The notes below the pieces were generated by a model. That model searched no databases, was not told where the DNA came from, and was given only the letters and a program-made list of their open reading frames with translations. The position numbers were made by a program, and so were the translations under genes. This document shows, piece by piece, positions 22,587-33,922 of a stretch of 64,000 bases of DNA; positions within the stretch are counted from its first letter, which is position 1, and each line of letters begins with the position of its first letter. The DNA comes from Trichodelitschia bisporula. Its lineage: Eukaryota; Ascomycota; Dothideomycetes; Phaeotrichales; Phaeotrichaceae. The stretch spans positions 868,001 through 932,000 of the forward strand of contig ML996688.1 in the NCBI GenBank assembly GCA_010356995.1, in the 5' to 3' direction.

Positions 22587-25199
22587 ATGAATTTACGCCG
22601 ACTTTTTTTCTTAGCGCTTTGCGCATTGCCTCTCATGGCAGGTAAGCTGACCCATATCGGGAAACAAATGATGCGGAGCAGCGTTAATCAGTTCACAGCC
22701 TCTTCACCTTCGTTGGCCGCATCCGCTTCACTATCTCCTCCAGCTTCAGTCGCCTCCCTTGGTGGCCTCAAAGCAGCAGTAACCGCCCCGGCTTGCGTAA
22801 ACTGCCTGCTGGAGGCCTTCAATCCCGTAACTTTGACGTTTCCAGATTCTGTCCGTGGCAACGTGACAAGCACGACAGCAACGGTCATTGGCCAACCTTT
22901 TGTTGATCAAGAAGGACGAACCATTTCTATCAGCTATAAAACTATCACTTCAACCTTCGTTGCTCCTGGTAACGGTACTTTTCTCTTTACTGGAACTTGG
23001 TCGACACTCGGCACTGTCTTGTAAGTATTTCCATATGTCCCCTGAAGAAGCCCTCACCCTAGTAGGACATGGCCCACCACATATCTTGCCTTCTCTCAGT
23101 TTGGAGTTGTACCAAAGTGCACCGGAGCAACAAGCACGCTGGACCTCCCGCAGCAGACGGACCCAGCGCATCTCATATTTCCCATGGTGGGCGATATGTC
23201 CGGAGTCTCCAACGATGTTGCAGCGTATCTGAACTCCCTCCATCTCACCAGCAACGCAACCGACTTAACTCAATGTGCCTGGGCAATAGAGCAAGAAGCC
23301 AAACTGCCGATACCATTCGGACCGCGAAAGCGGGCGCTCTCCGTCCCAAAGCGGCTCAGACCTCGTCTCCGACCGCGAGCAACTGGTCCACATAACACGG
23401 CCGAGATCGCATTCGCTCCCCATATAACATTTGCCCCTGAATTCCTCCCTTCAAACTCCTCGAACAATACCAACAGCTTCCGCAGCTCACCGGAAGAGGA
23501 ACCAACGCCGGCAGTGACCCATGTCACGCAAGTCGTGCTCACTGATGTCACGAGCATGCGCCAACCGATCGTCGTCTCCACTCCCGCCCCCGGTGGTCCA
23601 AACACTGTACGAATACCGGCCCAAGGAGGACCAACGAACGCGCTCGCTCCGCCAGGCGGCGGCACAAGCGGGGACGGCACTACCGGTGGAGACCCGGCCA
23701 ATGGGGGTGGTAACCGCGGCCAAAATCCATCAGGCGGCTCGGGGTCTCAGGTTATTACCATCGGGGATACTCCAGTCACTGTTGCACCTGTGGTGCCCGG
23801 TAATGCTGGGGGTGGAGGTGGAGGCGGCAATAGCGCCGGTAGTGATGGCGGGAATGGGAATGGGAACGGTAATGGCGGGGGCGGCGGGGGCGGCGAGGGT
23901 GGCGGGAATAATGGTGGGAGCAGCGGGAGCGGAAACAACGGTGGAGGTAGTGGGAGCGGAAACAACGGGGGAGGCAGTGGGAGCGGAAACAACGGCGGAG
24001 GAAGTGGGAGCGGAAACAACGGTGGAGGCAGCGGGGGCGGGAACGGGAATAACGGGAACGAGAACAGCAACGGTAATGGCGGCTCTGGAAATGGCAACGG
24101 CAATAATGCCAACGACAACTTGGTCAACAACATCCTCGGCGCGCTCGGTATAAGTAATACCGGCTCGGGGTCGGGGTCGGGTTCGGGTTCTGGTTCGGGA
24201 TCCGGCTCAGGGTCCGGCTCCGGTTCAGGTTCAGGGTCGGGCTCCGGCAGCAGCAATAGCAACAACGGAGCAGGCAACGGCGCCGTCGTAGTCGCAGGCA
24301 CAACCATCCAACCCGGCCAAGTCGCAACAATCAACGGCGTGCCCGTCTCCGTGCCCCCCTCCGGCGGCAGCATCATAATCGACGGCTCCCGTACGGTACC
24401 AGTCAATACCCCCTCCAACGCCCGGCCGACCCTCAACCTTGGTGGCTCAACCATTACCGCCAACGCCGACGGCGCCTTCTCCATCGCGCCTGGTGCAACG
24501 CTCTCCCCGGGCGGTCCTGCTCTCACCGTGGATGGCACGACGCTCAGCCTCGCGCCTGGCGGGTCGATTGCCTTGGTTAACGGTGTGACGCGCACGCTTG
24601 CGCCTGGCACGGGGAGTACGGCCCTGCCTGTGCTGACGATTGGAGATACGCGGGTTACGGCTAGTGTCTCGGGGGGCAGTACGGCATTTGTGATTGCGCC
24701 TGGGACGACGCTGACTCCAGGCGGATCGGTGTTAGTATCTGGGACGATGTTCAGTCTCCCGGCCACGGGATCGGGCGTTGTGGTTGTCAATGGACAGACC
24801 TCGACGCTGGGTCAGGGGGCGGTGATTACGCCGGCGCCGCTAACGGTGGGGGGACATACGTATTCGGCACGGGTAGTGGATGGGACGACGGTGTATTCTA
24901 TTGCTCCGGGGGTTGTGCTTACGCCTGGAGGGGTGGTGACGGTGGATGGGACGAGGGTGAGCTTGGAGAGTGATGGGGGGGCGGTTGTTATTGGGAGTAG
25001 TACGTCGAGGGTCGGAACGGGAACGTTGAAGAGTACGAGTGCGACGAGCACGAGTGAGGTTAGGACGGGAGATTCGATTGCTAGTGGGTTGGGGGCGACG
25101 GGGACGGGGAAGGGGAAGAAGGGTGCTGGGAGTGTGGTGGAGGTGCGGGTTGCTGGTGTGGGGTTGGGGTTGATGATTGGGCTTGTTGGGCTTCTTTGA
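22587..25199 (+). CDS. GPI-type glycine-rich cell-wall protein with tandem modules
   Basis: Exons 22587-23020 and 23063-25199 (42-nt intron) give 856 residues. A signal peptide (MNLRRLFFLALCALPLMAG) is followed by an N-terminal domain with a CVNC motif. After a linker come a Gly/Asn/Ser-rich tract (about 387-540), a Gly-Ser dipeptide run, then four repeats of about 65 residues with the motif IAPGxxLxPGG (roughly 554-795). The end is hydrophobic (VAGVGLGLMIGLVGLL) after a small-residue stretch, as in GPI-anchored proteins. It is probably a surface or wall protein; no enzyme domain is seen. The intron acceptor is a CTAGTAG tandem site, so two proteins differing by one residue are possible. Confidence 0.85.
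23922..24030 (+). repeat. coding minisatellite, ~30-nt units
   Basis: About four tandem copies of a 30-nt unit encoding SGSGNNGGGS-like decapeptides within the wall-protein gene. Third-position differences between copies show they are not all freshly duplicated. Confidence 0.8.
24161..24252 (+). repeat. coding Gly-Ser hexanucleotide tract
   Basis: A run of about 14 Gly-Ser dipeptides encoded by GGNTCN-type hexamers with varied third bases. In-frame length change would alter the protein without frameshift. Confidence 0.8.
24290..25015 (+). repeat. four ~65-residue protein repeats
   Basis: Successive modules share a core: TIQPGQVATINGVPVSV, SIAPGATLSPGGPALTVDG, VIAPGTTLTPGGSVLVSG and SIAPGVVLTPGGVVTVDG. 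Each is followed by a Ser-Leu strand, then Gly and a Val/Ile-rich turn ending in NG or DG. The first is the most diverged. Confidence 0.75.
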
Positions 25200-26003
25200 T
25201 ACTGAGTTCGATGACTGCTTGCATGGCGCAGGCGTCTGGAGTCTTTCTTTGGTCTCATGGTCGCATAATGTTTTCACTGCTGGGTTTCATTGATGTAAAA
25301 GCCAGGCACTGGCTTCTCTTCCGGTTGTTGATGTCTCTCTCTCGATCATTCTTGGATACCCACTTCTGTTTTCTAGCATTTTTTCATCTCTGTTTTCAAC
25401 TTGTACCATCCGAGCACCTACTTTCCCTCTTCCCCTCTTCGACACGAAAGCACGGCATCTACTGTTCATGCGCTAGACGTGCTAATTCTCTTCTCATACG
25501 GTTTTGTCCGCCCATTCCCCAGTTCTCCATAGCACCAAACAAGGCCCGGCGCCTATGTTCAACCACAAGGATTAAAGTGTCCATGACAGTTTCCAAGCCT
25601 CATATAGTGTCAGCTAATTTAGCGCTTCCTGCCGCCTGTGATATCGATCGGCGACCGGGCCAATATATCAGCTTAGCCGCGGAGGGCTGAGGATCGGCAC
25701 TATACACCTCTTTAGGGTGCCAGGTGGTAAGAAACACTGTGGCCCTGTACTCGGTGCGGTTATGCATGAAATTCAGGGGAAAATCCCAGATGCCGGACGT
25801 CAAGGTCGCTAGCATGATGTAATGGGCCACCAACCGGTGATGTAGACATGGAAAGCTATCCGGCAAATCCGAGCAAAGCCCCGATCGTTGTGCCTTTCGC
25901 TCACGCCCAAACATCATCTCCGACTCGCAGACCTTTCACCATCAACGAGTTATACAGATTACGCTTCGCTCAATGCCTTCTCCATTTTCAACCCCCACAT
26001 ACT
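25200..26003. other. convergent intergenic region
   Basis: 3' ends of the wall-protein gene (plus) and the small secreted protein gene (minus). Frames on both strands near 25196-25917 show no domain. Nothing else seen. Confidence 0.5.
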
Positions 26004-26583
26004 CTACACCCTCCCCCCCATCCCCGGATGCGGCCCGACCCCCCCCAGAGCCGTCGTCCCCACAGCCCCAGGCAGCTGAACACCCGTCGGCTTCGCACTC
26101 CCCGCCGTCTTCGTCCCATTCCACCCCTTAGTCCCCACACCTCCCAAATCCCAAGGCCCCTTCCTCCGACACGGCTGCAACACATCCTCAAACACAACCT
26201 TCGCAGCACTCAAATCATTCTCATTAATCCAGCACCCCGTATCATAGCTCTTAACCCAAATATCCCACGGCTGACTCAGGCCCGGGCCGTTATCCGGCTC
26301 GGGGACATCGGTTGGTGACCAGCAGGTGAGGTTGAGCACTGTGCCGCGGTACAGCTTGAGGTGGTTCGCCGGCCAGTAGGCGGTGTTGGGCCAGGGGCGG
26401 CACCAGGTTACGTCGGCGTCGGTGACGAGAGTTATGAAGGGTAGGAAGGCGGGGGGTGGTGTGCTGAGTGCGGCTGCGGCAATGTTAGAAGGGTCGTTCC
26501 TGCGGATTTCGGGAACAGAGCTTACGCAGCGAGGCCGCGGCAGTGAGTACCGTGAGCCCGACGGCCAGAGAAGAGAAATACAT
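26004..26583 (-). CDS. small secreted cysteine-containing protein
   Basis: Exons 26526-26583 and 26004-26473, joined over a 52-nt GT-AG intron with a CTAAC branch site; 175 residues. The first exon encodes a signal peptide (MYFSSLAVGLTVLTAAASL) ending near the splice site. The mature part has four cysteines (TWCRPWP, NLTCWSP, DTGCWIN, QPCRRKG), several Trp residues and a Pro/Gly-rich tail with short Gly-Thr stretches. No known domain is recognised. Size, secretion signal and even cysteine number fit a fungal small secreted protein, possibly an effector or surface protein, but that is inference. Confidence 0.72.
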
Positions 26584-27531
26584 CGCGGCTCCAAAAACGT
26601 CTGTTTATCCCTCCCAACAAAGAGCGACAGACAGCGGACGGCAAGCAAGCGAGCGACGTCGAATCCAGCCCCACACAAACCGCGGACGCTCTTCCTTATT
26701 ACCACCACCGCACCGCAGACCACGTGCACACCTCCACCAGGCACATATTAGCCATCCCAAACATCCACACTTCACCCAAATGTCCTCCCGAACCCGACCA
26801 ATCACCCATTCCGGCGTCCATTCACCATGGCCCCATCGGCACTCTATCTGGCGCACAAGTAAAGTACCCGGAGACCGCAATCCTCGCCAGCGGTACAGTT
26901 GCGCGCATTCGGACCGCTGCCTGCACAGTGCGGCCCGCGGGGCGCTTGTTCTGCGTGAAACGGGGCCGGCAAGCCCCCAACCGGCAGCGGTGATCCCGGT
27001 CGGGTTGTTTATAATCCCGGGCCGGGGGAAAAGCTTGAGTGGAGCTAGATCAGGGGAGCGGTACGGTTTCCACATTGTGTTTGGCACATTGCCGGCGCCC
27101 GGCTCGAGGGCCAGTGACGGCGGTGCTGAATGTTTGGTGGTTGGGTGTCCCCATCGCATCACGTGTTGGCCAACTTGGCGATCACTCATAGCAGAGAGCG
27201 TGATATCGTGAGGGGTGAAACGGACGCCAGAGGGTCCGTTTAGTAATTACTCTTTGTAGTCCCGTCTCTCTTCTACGTCTTGTGAGCCGCCAAGCTCTAC
27301 CGCAAAAGTAGTGGTTCCCATCCACGCCGCCCAAAACTAGGATTACGAGGCTGCCCGTCGCCCACGTCTACCACAGAGGTCTTTCCCCAGTCCCCAAAAA
27401 TTCCCGAGAACTCCATGCCCGCTGAAAGAAAGTTGCCGAATCCTACGGCAACCATAACGCCGCCAAAATGCAAGAATGAGCCGTGAAATAAGAATACAAT
27501 TATTTGCGGTGTAGGTTGCGTGCCGAGCTGA
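26584..27531. other. intergenic, no gene recognised
   Basis: Upstream of the small secreted protein gene and downstream of the GT32 gene. Two overlapping frames (26543-27211 plus, 26605-27189 minus) lie antisense to each other and show no domain; neither is called. Confidence 0.5.
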
Positions 27532-28691
27532 TTAAACGCGGTGATCCGACTCTCGGTCGAGTAGCTCGTAATCGATTTTGCCCGATGATTGTGTTCGCCA
27601 GAACCGGAGGCGGCGCAAGGACGCACGTTTCTTGGGACTTCCGGCCCCGAGGCAGAAGCGTGCGTAGACCCAGAAGCCGGCGAAGATGACGCTGAGTCCA
27701 ATGACAGTGCCGAGCACGAAAAGCATTATCCAGTTGCGAGCCATCTACAGCAGTTAGCAGTGTCCCAGCAGGCCAACAGAGTTCCACATTACGCACCCAC
27801 ATGATGAGCTTCACGTCGCTTTGGTGCCACGAACTTCCCTCGTGGTGCGTGAAAAAGCTCCAAGAGTGCGCGTTGTACTCGTCCGGGAACAAAATGCGTA
27901 CGCGATCCTTCTCAGCGTGACTGCCTTCGCTGTTGTAATGGCGCCAGATGACGCTAAGGAAGAGCGGTCCAGTTGAACCCATCACAGTGACGTACGGCAG
28001 CACCCAGTTGCGGTCGTAGCGAGGAAGCGCATCGATGACCCGAAGGAAGAAGGGGTGGTGAGGAACACTGCCCATGACATCGTTGGAGATGCCAGTGGGA
28101 ACAGTGCGACGGACCCAGGCTGGATAGGCGAGTAATGCATCGAGACGGCGGTTGCAACCCTAGCTATGTCAGTATGCCTCGATGGAAGCATGAGAATCAA
28201 ACATACGTCGTCCATGTCAATGTAGATTCCGCCAAAGTGAGCTAGCACAAAGTAACGGATGGCATCGGCGCGTTGGATCGGGTAGGTGTAGCTGTCGAAG
28301 GTCTCAAGGAACCACGGGTATCTGAGACAGTGTAAACAGCTGAAGGCAATCGGATAAGGCGTGCAACGTACTCCTGAGAGATGAACTCGCGCGAAGACTT
28401 GTCAGTCCAAAGCTTGTACTCGTAGTCCTCATGCAAATCCAGGCAGCTGCGTTGTGCCTCCTTCCAACGCTCAGGGATACTCGTATTGCTGTAGGTTTGG
28501 TGGATGATCTTAGGGATCACAGCCTGGCGTTGTTTGGGTAAGGGAGAATTGGGCCCGGGCAGCTCTGCGCGTGAAATGGCATCGCTCCGGCCCGTGACCA
28601 CTAGCAGCGAGAGAAGGGTCCAGACATAGTTGACTATGAAGCCTAGAATCAAGAGGTTGACGATCAGATAGATCGCGTACGCTCTCCGCAT
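27532..28691 (-). CDS. GT32 mannosyltransferase, SUR1/CSH1-like (MIPC synthase)
   Basis: Exons 28372-28691, 28207-28321, 27797-28159 and 27532-27744 (introns 50, 47, 52 nt) give 336 residues. An N-terminal membrane anchor (YLIVNLLILGFIVNYVW) precedes the GT32 core: IPKIIHQTY, then YPIQRADAIRYFVLAHFGG and the DxD-type IYIDMDD that binds metal and nucleotide sugar. A second hydrophobic segment (IMLFVLGTVIGLSVIFAGFWVY) lies near the C-terminus. This matches fungal SUR1/CSH1, which transfer mannose from GDP-mannose to inositol-phosphoceramide in the Golgi. I start at the inner ATG; the frame is open further upstream, to 28952. Confidence 0.92.
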
Positions 28692-31600
28692 CTTCGATGA
28701 GGTCGGTGCGCGATTTACGTCGAGCGGAGGCTGGTGGGGTAACGAGCCGAATTGGCGGAAACGCGGAGGTTCGGATAGCAGGATAAGGTGTTGAGGTATT
28801 TGGTGGACGTGGTGATGGTCGAAGTCGTGCCGAAGGCTGTCTATCCGCTGCTCAACATGCGGGAGTCGGTCGGTGATGAGTGTACAAAGGTTTGGCGATG
28901 AAGGGAGGGATTCGAAGAAGACGAGGAAGAAAGAAGGGAGGGAGGGGTTCAAAGGACGAAAGGAAGAGAAGGAGGCGCAGCTTTTGGATGTGGATAAGGA
29001 GAGAATGGGGTCCCCGTTGAATTGGGGGTTAGAGGGGATTTGGGGGGGAGAGATTGGAGACGAGAAGAGGCGTTGAGTGGGCGGTGCTAAGGGCTTGGAT
29101 AGGGAGCGTTCAAACGGGGGGGCGGGCGCGGCTGCGCGGGTCGAACGACGCGCGACCGCGTTTCTAACAGGTGCTGGCGTTGAATCGAACGTCTGAAGGA
29201 AACGAAGTGGGGAAATTAAAGTTTTGTTGTCGCGACTCTTACAAGAACACCTGAGAGAAGGGCAGTCTCTTTCATTGATGAGAGTTAGGCCGGACGCCGT
29301 TTCGGCCTTCTGAGCTTCGGTGGAATCGGTGCACCCGCCGCGGAAATTAATGCCAAGGGAAGAAGCCCTCTCGGCTCTTGTCGTCCTTTCTGCTTTGTTC
29401 GTCTATCCAACGAGCATAGTGAGGGAGGTTAAGTGGGATTAGCACTTCTACCCAGAGAGTAATGAAAATGCGCAAAGCTGCCAAGTGTGCCTTGTAGTGG
29501 CTGTCTTCGTCTGCTTCTACGGTAACGGTAACGGTAACGATGATCTTCATCAAGCGACCTGCTCCTTCCCACCACTTTGGCGCGCGTCTCTTGTCTCTCG
29601 ACCCCCACGTTCCCCGTCAAACTGGAAGCCACCGAACCCCAAAATGCGCCACAATCCTGACTACGGAGGTAAGTAACTGCTACTCTCTTGTGCCAGTCAA
29701 ACTCCAAGAAAAAGTCCCAAGAACAACGGAAGGCCAGCCAGCGCTCGTGGTGGGGTCGACTAGAAGACGGCGTAGAGGCGGGCATGCCGCCGAGACTATC
29801 TGTCGTTGCCCCTACTTCACTAATCAACCTATCCTTCCCTTAGCCGTTGAGCTAGTATCTCACATCTCGCATTCCCCTCCCATTTATCCGAACACCCCAA
29901 CAGTGACACTCTTTCATTCGTTGTGGAGGGACGCGCAAGTCTTGTGGACTCCGGTCGTCATCATCTGCATTTACAAAATGCAACTCAAATCTCCATCTGA
30001 CCATCAAAGATGTTAAGTGCCCTCTCCCGCGGTTGTCGCGCCCGTCCACTTCCCACTTCATGAGTGACCGGAGACAAAACCACGCCTCAAATGAAGTATG
30101 CTGGTGCTGGCATTGGCGCGATTGGCTGGTTCTTGCAGGACTCATGACGACGCATCCATCGCTTGCATCGCCAGGGCCCCAAGGACCCCACGAGTGTTAC
30201 TGTAACATCTGCATTGGATAGGCGAAACTGGGCCATATTCCCGCTTTTGCATAAGCAATACGCACTCTTGCTGCAGACCGTCGTCATCTATCCTCGTGAT
30301 TTATCCCGCATGGCTAGAGAGGATCAGTATCGAGTACCTTTCTATCCACAATCTCGGAAATCTAATTTTGTCTACTTGTCAGATCCCACATAGTGGGGGC
30401 TCGTGCCCCGCACGCTGTGGCTGGAGCAGTTGAACCGACGCTGCAGCATTCTCGCGCAATTCGTCCTGCGGAGCGAACCATAACAGCAAGTGTTAACATT
30501 AGCGACAAGGACCGGATAGGCTTGAATCCCGGGCTGTTTAGACAAATGCCGGCCAAGCAGAGAAGAAGCAGCCTTCTCAAATGCACGGGAGGATGAGCTG
30601 GATTGCCGAGGTCGGGTGATGGACATCATCCACACAGTACAACCTCATGCCGAGGGCTTCCAAGACGCCTAGCGCTCCCGGCTGCATACTACGTACGGAA
30701 GAATGCGAGATTGTAGGGATGATTTGTTGTTGAAAAGCTGCGGCGAGGAGTGGAAAGAGAGGATCGCTTCAGATGGTGGATGACGACGCTGTCTCCAGAT
30801 GGCAGGAGCGCCTTCGTGTCCGACCAGAATATGACCACTCGGTGTCAAGTCTTATTGCGGATTAGCGATAATCCAGCAGCAATCCACAGCCGCTGCAGCT
30901 TGTCAGTTTTATCTTCGCCCTCTTTCCCATATGTTACACGGAGCCGTTGGCATCAATCTGAGCCCTTAGCTGAAAGTCACCGGACTGCATTCGGCTTATA
31001 ACTTTAATATGGCCACTTCTTCGGGACCTGATGTGGGCAGGAACCCACCACCAGTCGATCTCTGGGATGTCTGAGCCTCGTTATACTGCATTGACCTTCC
31101 AAGGAACAAACGTTTTTGTCTCGGGCCTGCTGTCGTTCTGATTCCGGAGTGGGACTCGCAAACTCAGCGTACGAACATGCTCGGAGGAGGAACTCGGACA
31201 CATACACTGTCTCTTTGACTATCATAGTGACCATGAACGATGTAGCCCTTCCGTAATGGTGATAAAACATTACGGCAGCCGAGCATCAGCAGTGCTTTCA
31301 GTGCCAGGAGTGGCCGAACAACGCAGTCAAGTCAAAGAGTGGTACCCCTCTCAACTCAACCAACGTCGGTGCGACCGCATCACAAGGCGGCAGCCTTACC
31401 CGACGCCACATAGCGCCACGATGTCAAGATCGCGACTTCAGCCTTCGGCCAGGCACATAAGCGCGGGATGTCCCCGTCCAGACTAGCCCTCAACCTTCAG
31501 TGGCGCAATCCCGAGTCCACTGTCTTACAACAGCGATATGCCGGGAAACGCAGCCTCGTCGGTCGAGCGCCGACCCGGTTCCACGGCCGCGGGGTGGCGT

Positions 31601-32229
31601 TGCACGCCGTTGGGCGGCTTCGCTGGCCGAGCACGGCATCGCTGGCGGCTGCGAGGCGGTTGATGCTGTATTCGACCTTTAGCTGGGTTGCTGGCTCGAT
31701 CCAGCTGCCTCAGTTGGCAGGTACGCCGGCGCTCAGTCGCGTAGAGTCCGGCAGATGGGCTGATATGCGACGGCAAAGCCTACGGGCCGGTCGTAATGTC
31801 GGCAGCGGCGGAGGTACAATGGGTATGAGCGTCCCACGCCTTCCTCATCGTCGTTTTGCTAGCGGCCTTCAAGCTAAAGACGGCAGGATGAACTGATGCT
31901 CACGCCGCCGGCTGAGGCAGTCGCGGGGTTCGACCCAAGCGGCAATGTTAGCGGGGTTGAAGTATCATAGCTTCTGCATCACGCCCTATTTTTTACTCCT
32001 CTTCGGCTTCTTCTCCTTGGGGTTGCTTACCTCGACCTAGAATGCAGCCTTTGGCTCACTACCACCGCCTTAACCTTCAGGTAGTCGATGTCTCGCCTCG
32101 CCACATCGCTATCCCTACTGCATGGCGCCGTTATCGTCTGGGTTACTGGAGTTTCGCAAAGAACAACACCAAGTGGGGCCCAATTCGCGGTGTCCTCGCA
32201 TTGCCCTGCTGCGACGTGTAGTTCTCAAG
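28692..32229. other. 3.5-kb gene-poor region
   Basis: The longest stretch without a supported gene. It starts with the GT32 promoter and ends with the promoter of the 7-TM gene. Short frames are present on both strands (for example 31468-31896 plus) but have no domain, signal peptide or consistent splicing. I see no transposon ends, tRNA or conserved coding motif. Confidence 0.5.
29519..29539. repeat. short hexanucleotide repeat (ACGGTA)n
   Basis: Three and a half tandem copies of ACGGTA in the gene-poor region. Confidence 0.7.
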
Positions 32230-33425
32230 ATGGACGCCGGTCCGGATACGCAAAGCACAGAGTCCGGCGACAGCCATGAGTCAAACACGCAGGAAAGGGC
32301 CGGCCCTAGAGGTGGCAATCCGAGTATGGCTGCCATCGTCTATACGATCGTGTCCATTTCAGGACTGTTGATTGTGGCCCTCCTGCTCGGTAAGTCGAAC
32401 CTGTCAGATTGGCGAAAAGGAAAAAGTCGTACCAGATTCCTCGGCTAAAACAAGCAGGTTCACGTGCGAAGCACCTCAGGTTCAACCACCTTCTCGCCAT
32501 GAATACAATCCGGAAGCTCGTTGTTCTACTCTATGTCTCGTCAATCGGCTTCATTGTGTCCACTGTCGTCATGGGAAATGCCGTTGGCATAACGTCCCTA
32601 CGCACCTGCAAAGCTGGCATATATCTCTGCTTGGGATTCTACATGGCGCATAAGTCGATAATGTATTTCTTCCTCACGGAACGCGCGCACTCAATCCGCG
32701 CGCCATACCAGAAACGCCTCCATGATCGCGTCTGGTGCTTTTTCGCTTCTATCATGACGGTCGGATTTACGGTACTCGCTGTCATGGTATTCATACATCC
32801 GTTAGCCACGTACGACAAGGAGCACGGATGTGCTGTCGGTCTCCCAATCCAGTCCACTTTGGCGCTGTTAGGGTTCGACCTTACGATCAATTTTGCACTT
32901 ACTGGTGTATTCGTCTGGTTGCTTCAGCCCATGCTAGCATTCAATCGACCGATGGGTGTAGCGCCCGGGAGGCGCCGTGTCGCCGCGGTATGGGGCCGCA
33001 TAATCCGCAGTCCCAAGCCGTTGGCAATATCAGCGGTTATCGTGCCGTCCCGTCAATCGAACACGCACGCCAGCCAAGCAGTGGAGCGTCTGGTCTGGAA
33101 AACGATGCTTGCGACGATCTTGGTCATTCTGCCAACCATCACCAACCTGGGCGTCCTAGTAGGCTTTGGGGATCGGGAAAAGGGGTGGTTTTGCTACACC
33201 ATGTGCATCATCGACGGTATGTTCCACCGTTTGTCATGCTCGCGGCGTTATTATCTCTCACTTTCGTAACGTATTACTGATTCCGGTTGGACAGTTACTT
33301 GGGCCGTTGTGGTTATCCACTGGATCACGACGGATCCACTTGAGGTCGAAGACCGCCCTGGTCGTGCCCAGTCGTCCACGGCAACACCTTGTTCGTGCGA
33401 TACGAGATGCTCTGCAACGGTCTAA
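32230..33425 (+). CDS. seven-transmembrane protein, fungal family of unknown function
   Basis: Exons 32230-32389, 32458-33216 and 33295-33425 (introns 68 and 78 nt), 349 residues. After a hydrophilic, Ser/Glu-rich N-terminus, seven hydrophobic segments are visible. They begin with AAIVYTIVSISGLLIVALLLG and end with VTWAVVVIHWI, which is built across the last intron. The tail is short, acidic and Ser/Cys-rich. The topology resembles a 7-TM receptor-like protein with a long intracellular loop (RPMGVAPGRRRVAAVWGR). I recognise no GPCR class motif, so the role in sensing or transport stays open. The model rests on clean splice phases and on membrane segments continuing across introns. Confidence 0.8.
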
Positions 33426-33922
33426 CGTTCCACGCGGGCTCCAATTACTCCCAACGCCGGTCATGTCGTGTAAAGAAGTGTCGGGGGTGCCACTGAACCG
33501 AAATGGTCAGAATGTTTACGGGTATGCGATTTCAGGCTTGTGGCGAGCAGACTGTCCTTGAAATTTTCTAGTTAGAATGGCTTCGTTTTCTCCTCATGGC
33601 CTGTCTGGAGTTTACATTGTGGCACTTCTGACGGCCCTCTGTGACACAGTTAGCGCGTGGACGGAGACCCGGCTTGAATGGAAAATACGTTGACCCGCGC
33701 ATCGGATGATTTATATCTTAATATGTGTGCAATGCAGGTTTCTTCCTTCCTTCCTCATCGTTCCATCCTCATCATGTTGATGAGTGCACACCTCTCCTTC
33801 ACCAGCATGCTGATTGCTTTGCAATGAGCGGTTGATCAGGAATTAGAACGGGATGACACTCACGCATTGATTCACGGTGTGTTCGATTCTACCATTTGGT
33901 TGGTGATCTGATTGAGATTCAC
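33426..33922. other. convergent 3' region
   Basis: 3' UTRs of the 7-TM gene (plus) and the small membrane protein gene (minus). No further gene seen. Confidence 0.5.

Noticed and set aside
23270-25277. Long Pro/Arg-rich frames on the minus strand opposite the wall-protein gene
   Set aside because: They mirror the Gly-rich coding repeats; low-complexity codon bias keeps the opposite strand open. The sense gene has signal peptide, intron and GPI-type end.
26543-27211. 222-residue plus frame and its 194-residue antisense partner
   Set aside because: They overlap each other and the first exon of the small secreted protein; neither has a motif or signal peptide.
31468-31896. 142-residue plus frame in the gene-poor region
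   Set aside because: The composition is Arg/Ala-rich as expected from GC-rich chance sequence, with an open antisense frame as well.
28692-32229. Search for transposon or virus-like remains
   Set aside because: No terminal repeats, transposase, reverse transcriptase or capsid-like motifs were recognised anywhere in the window.
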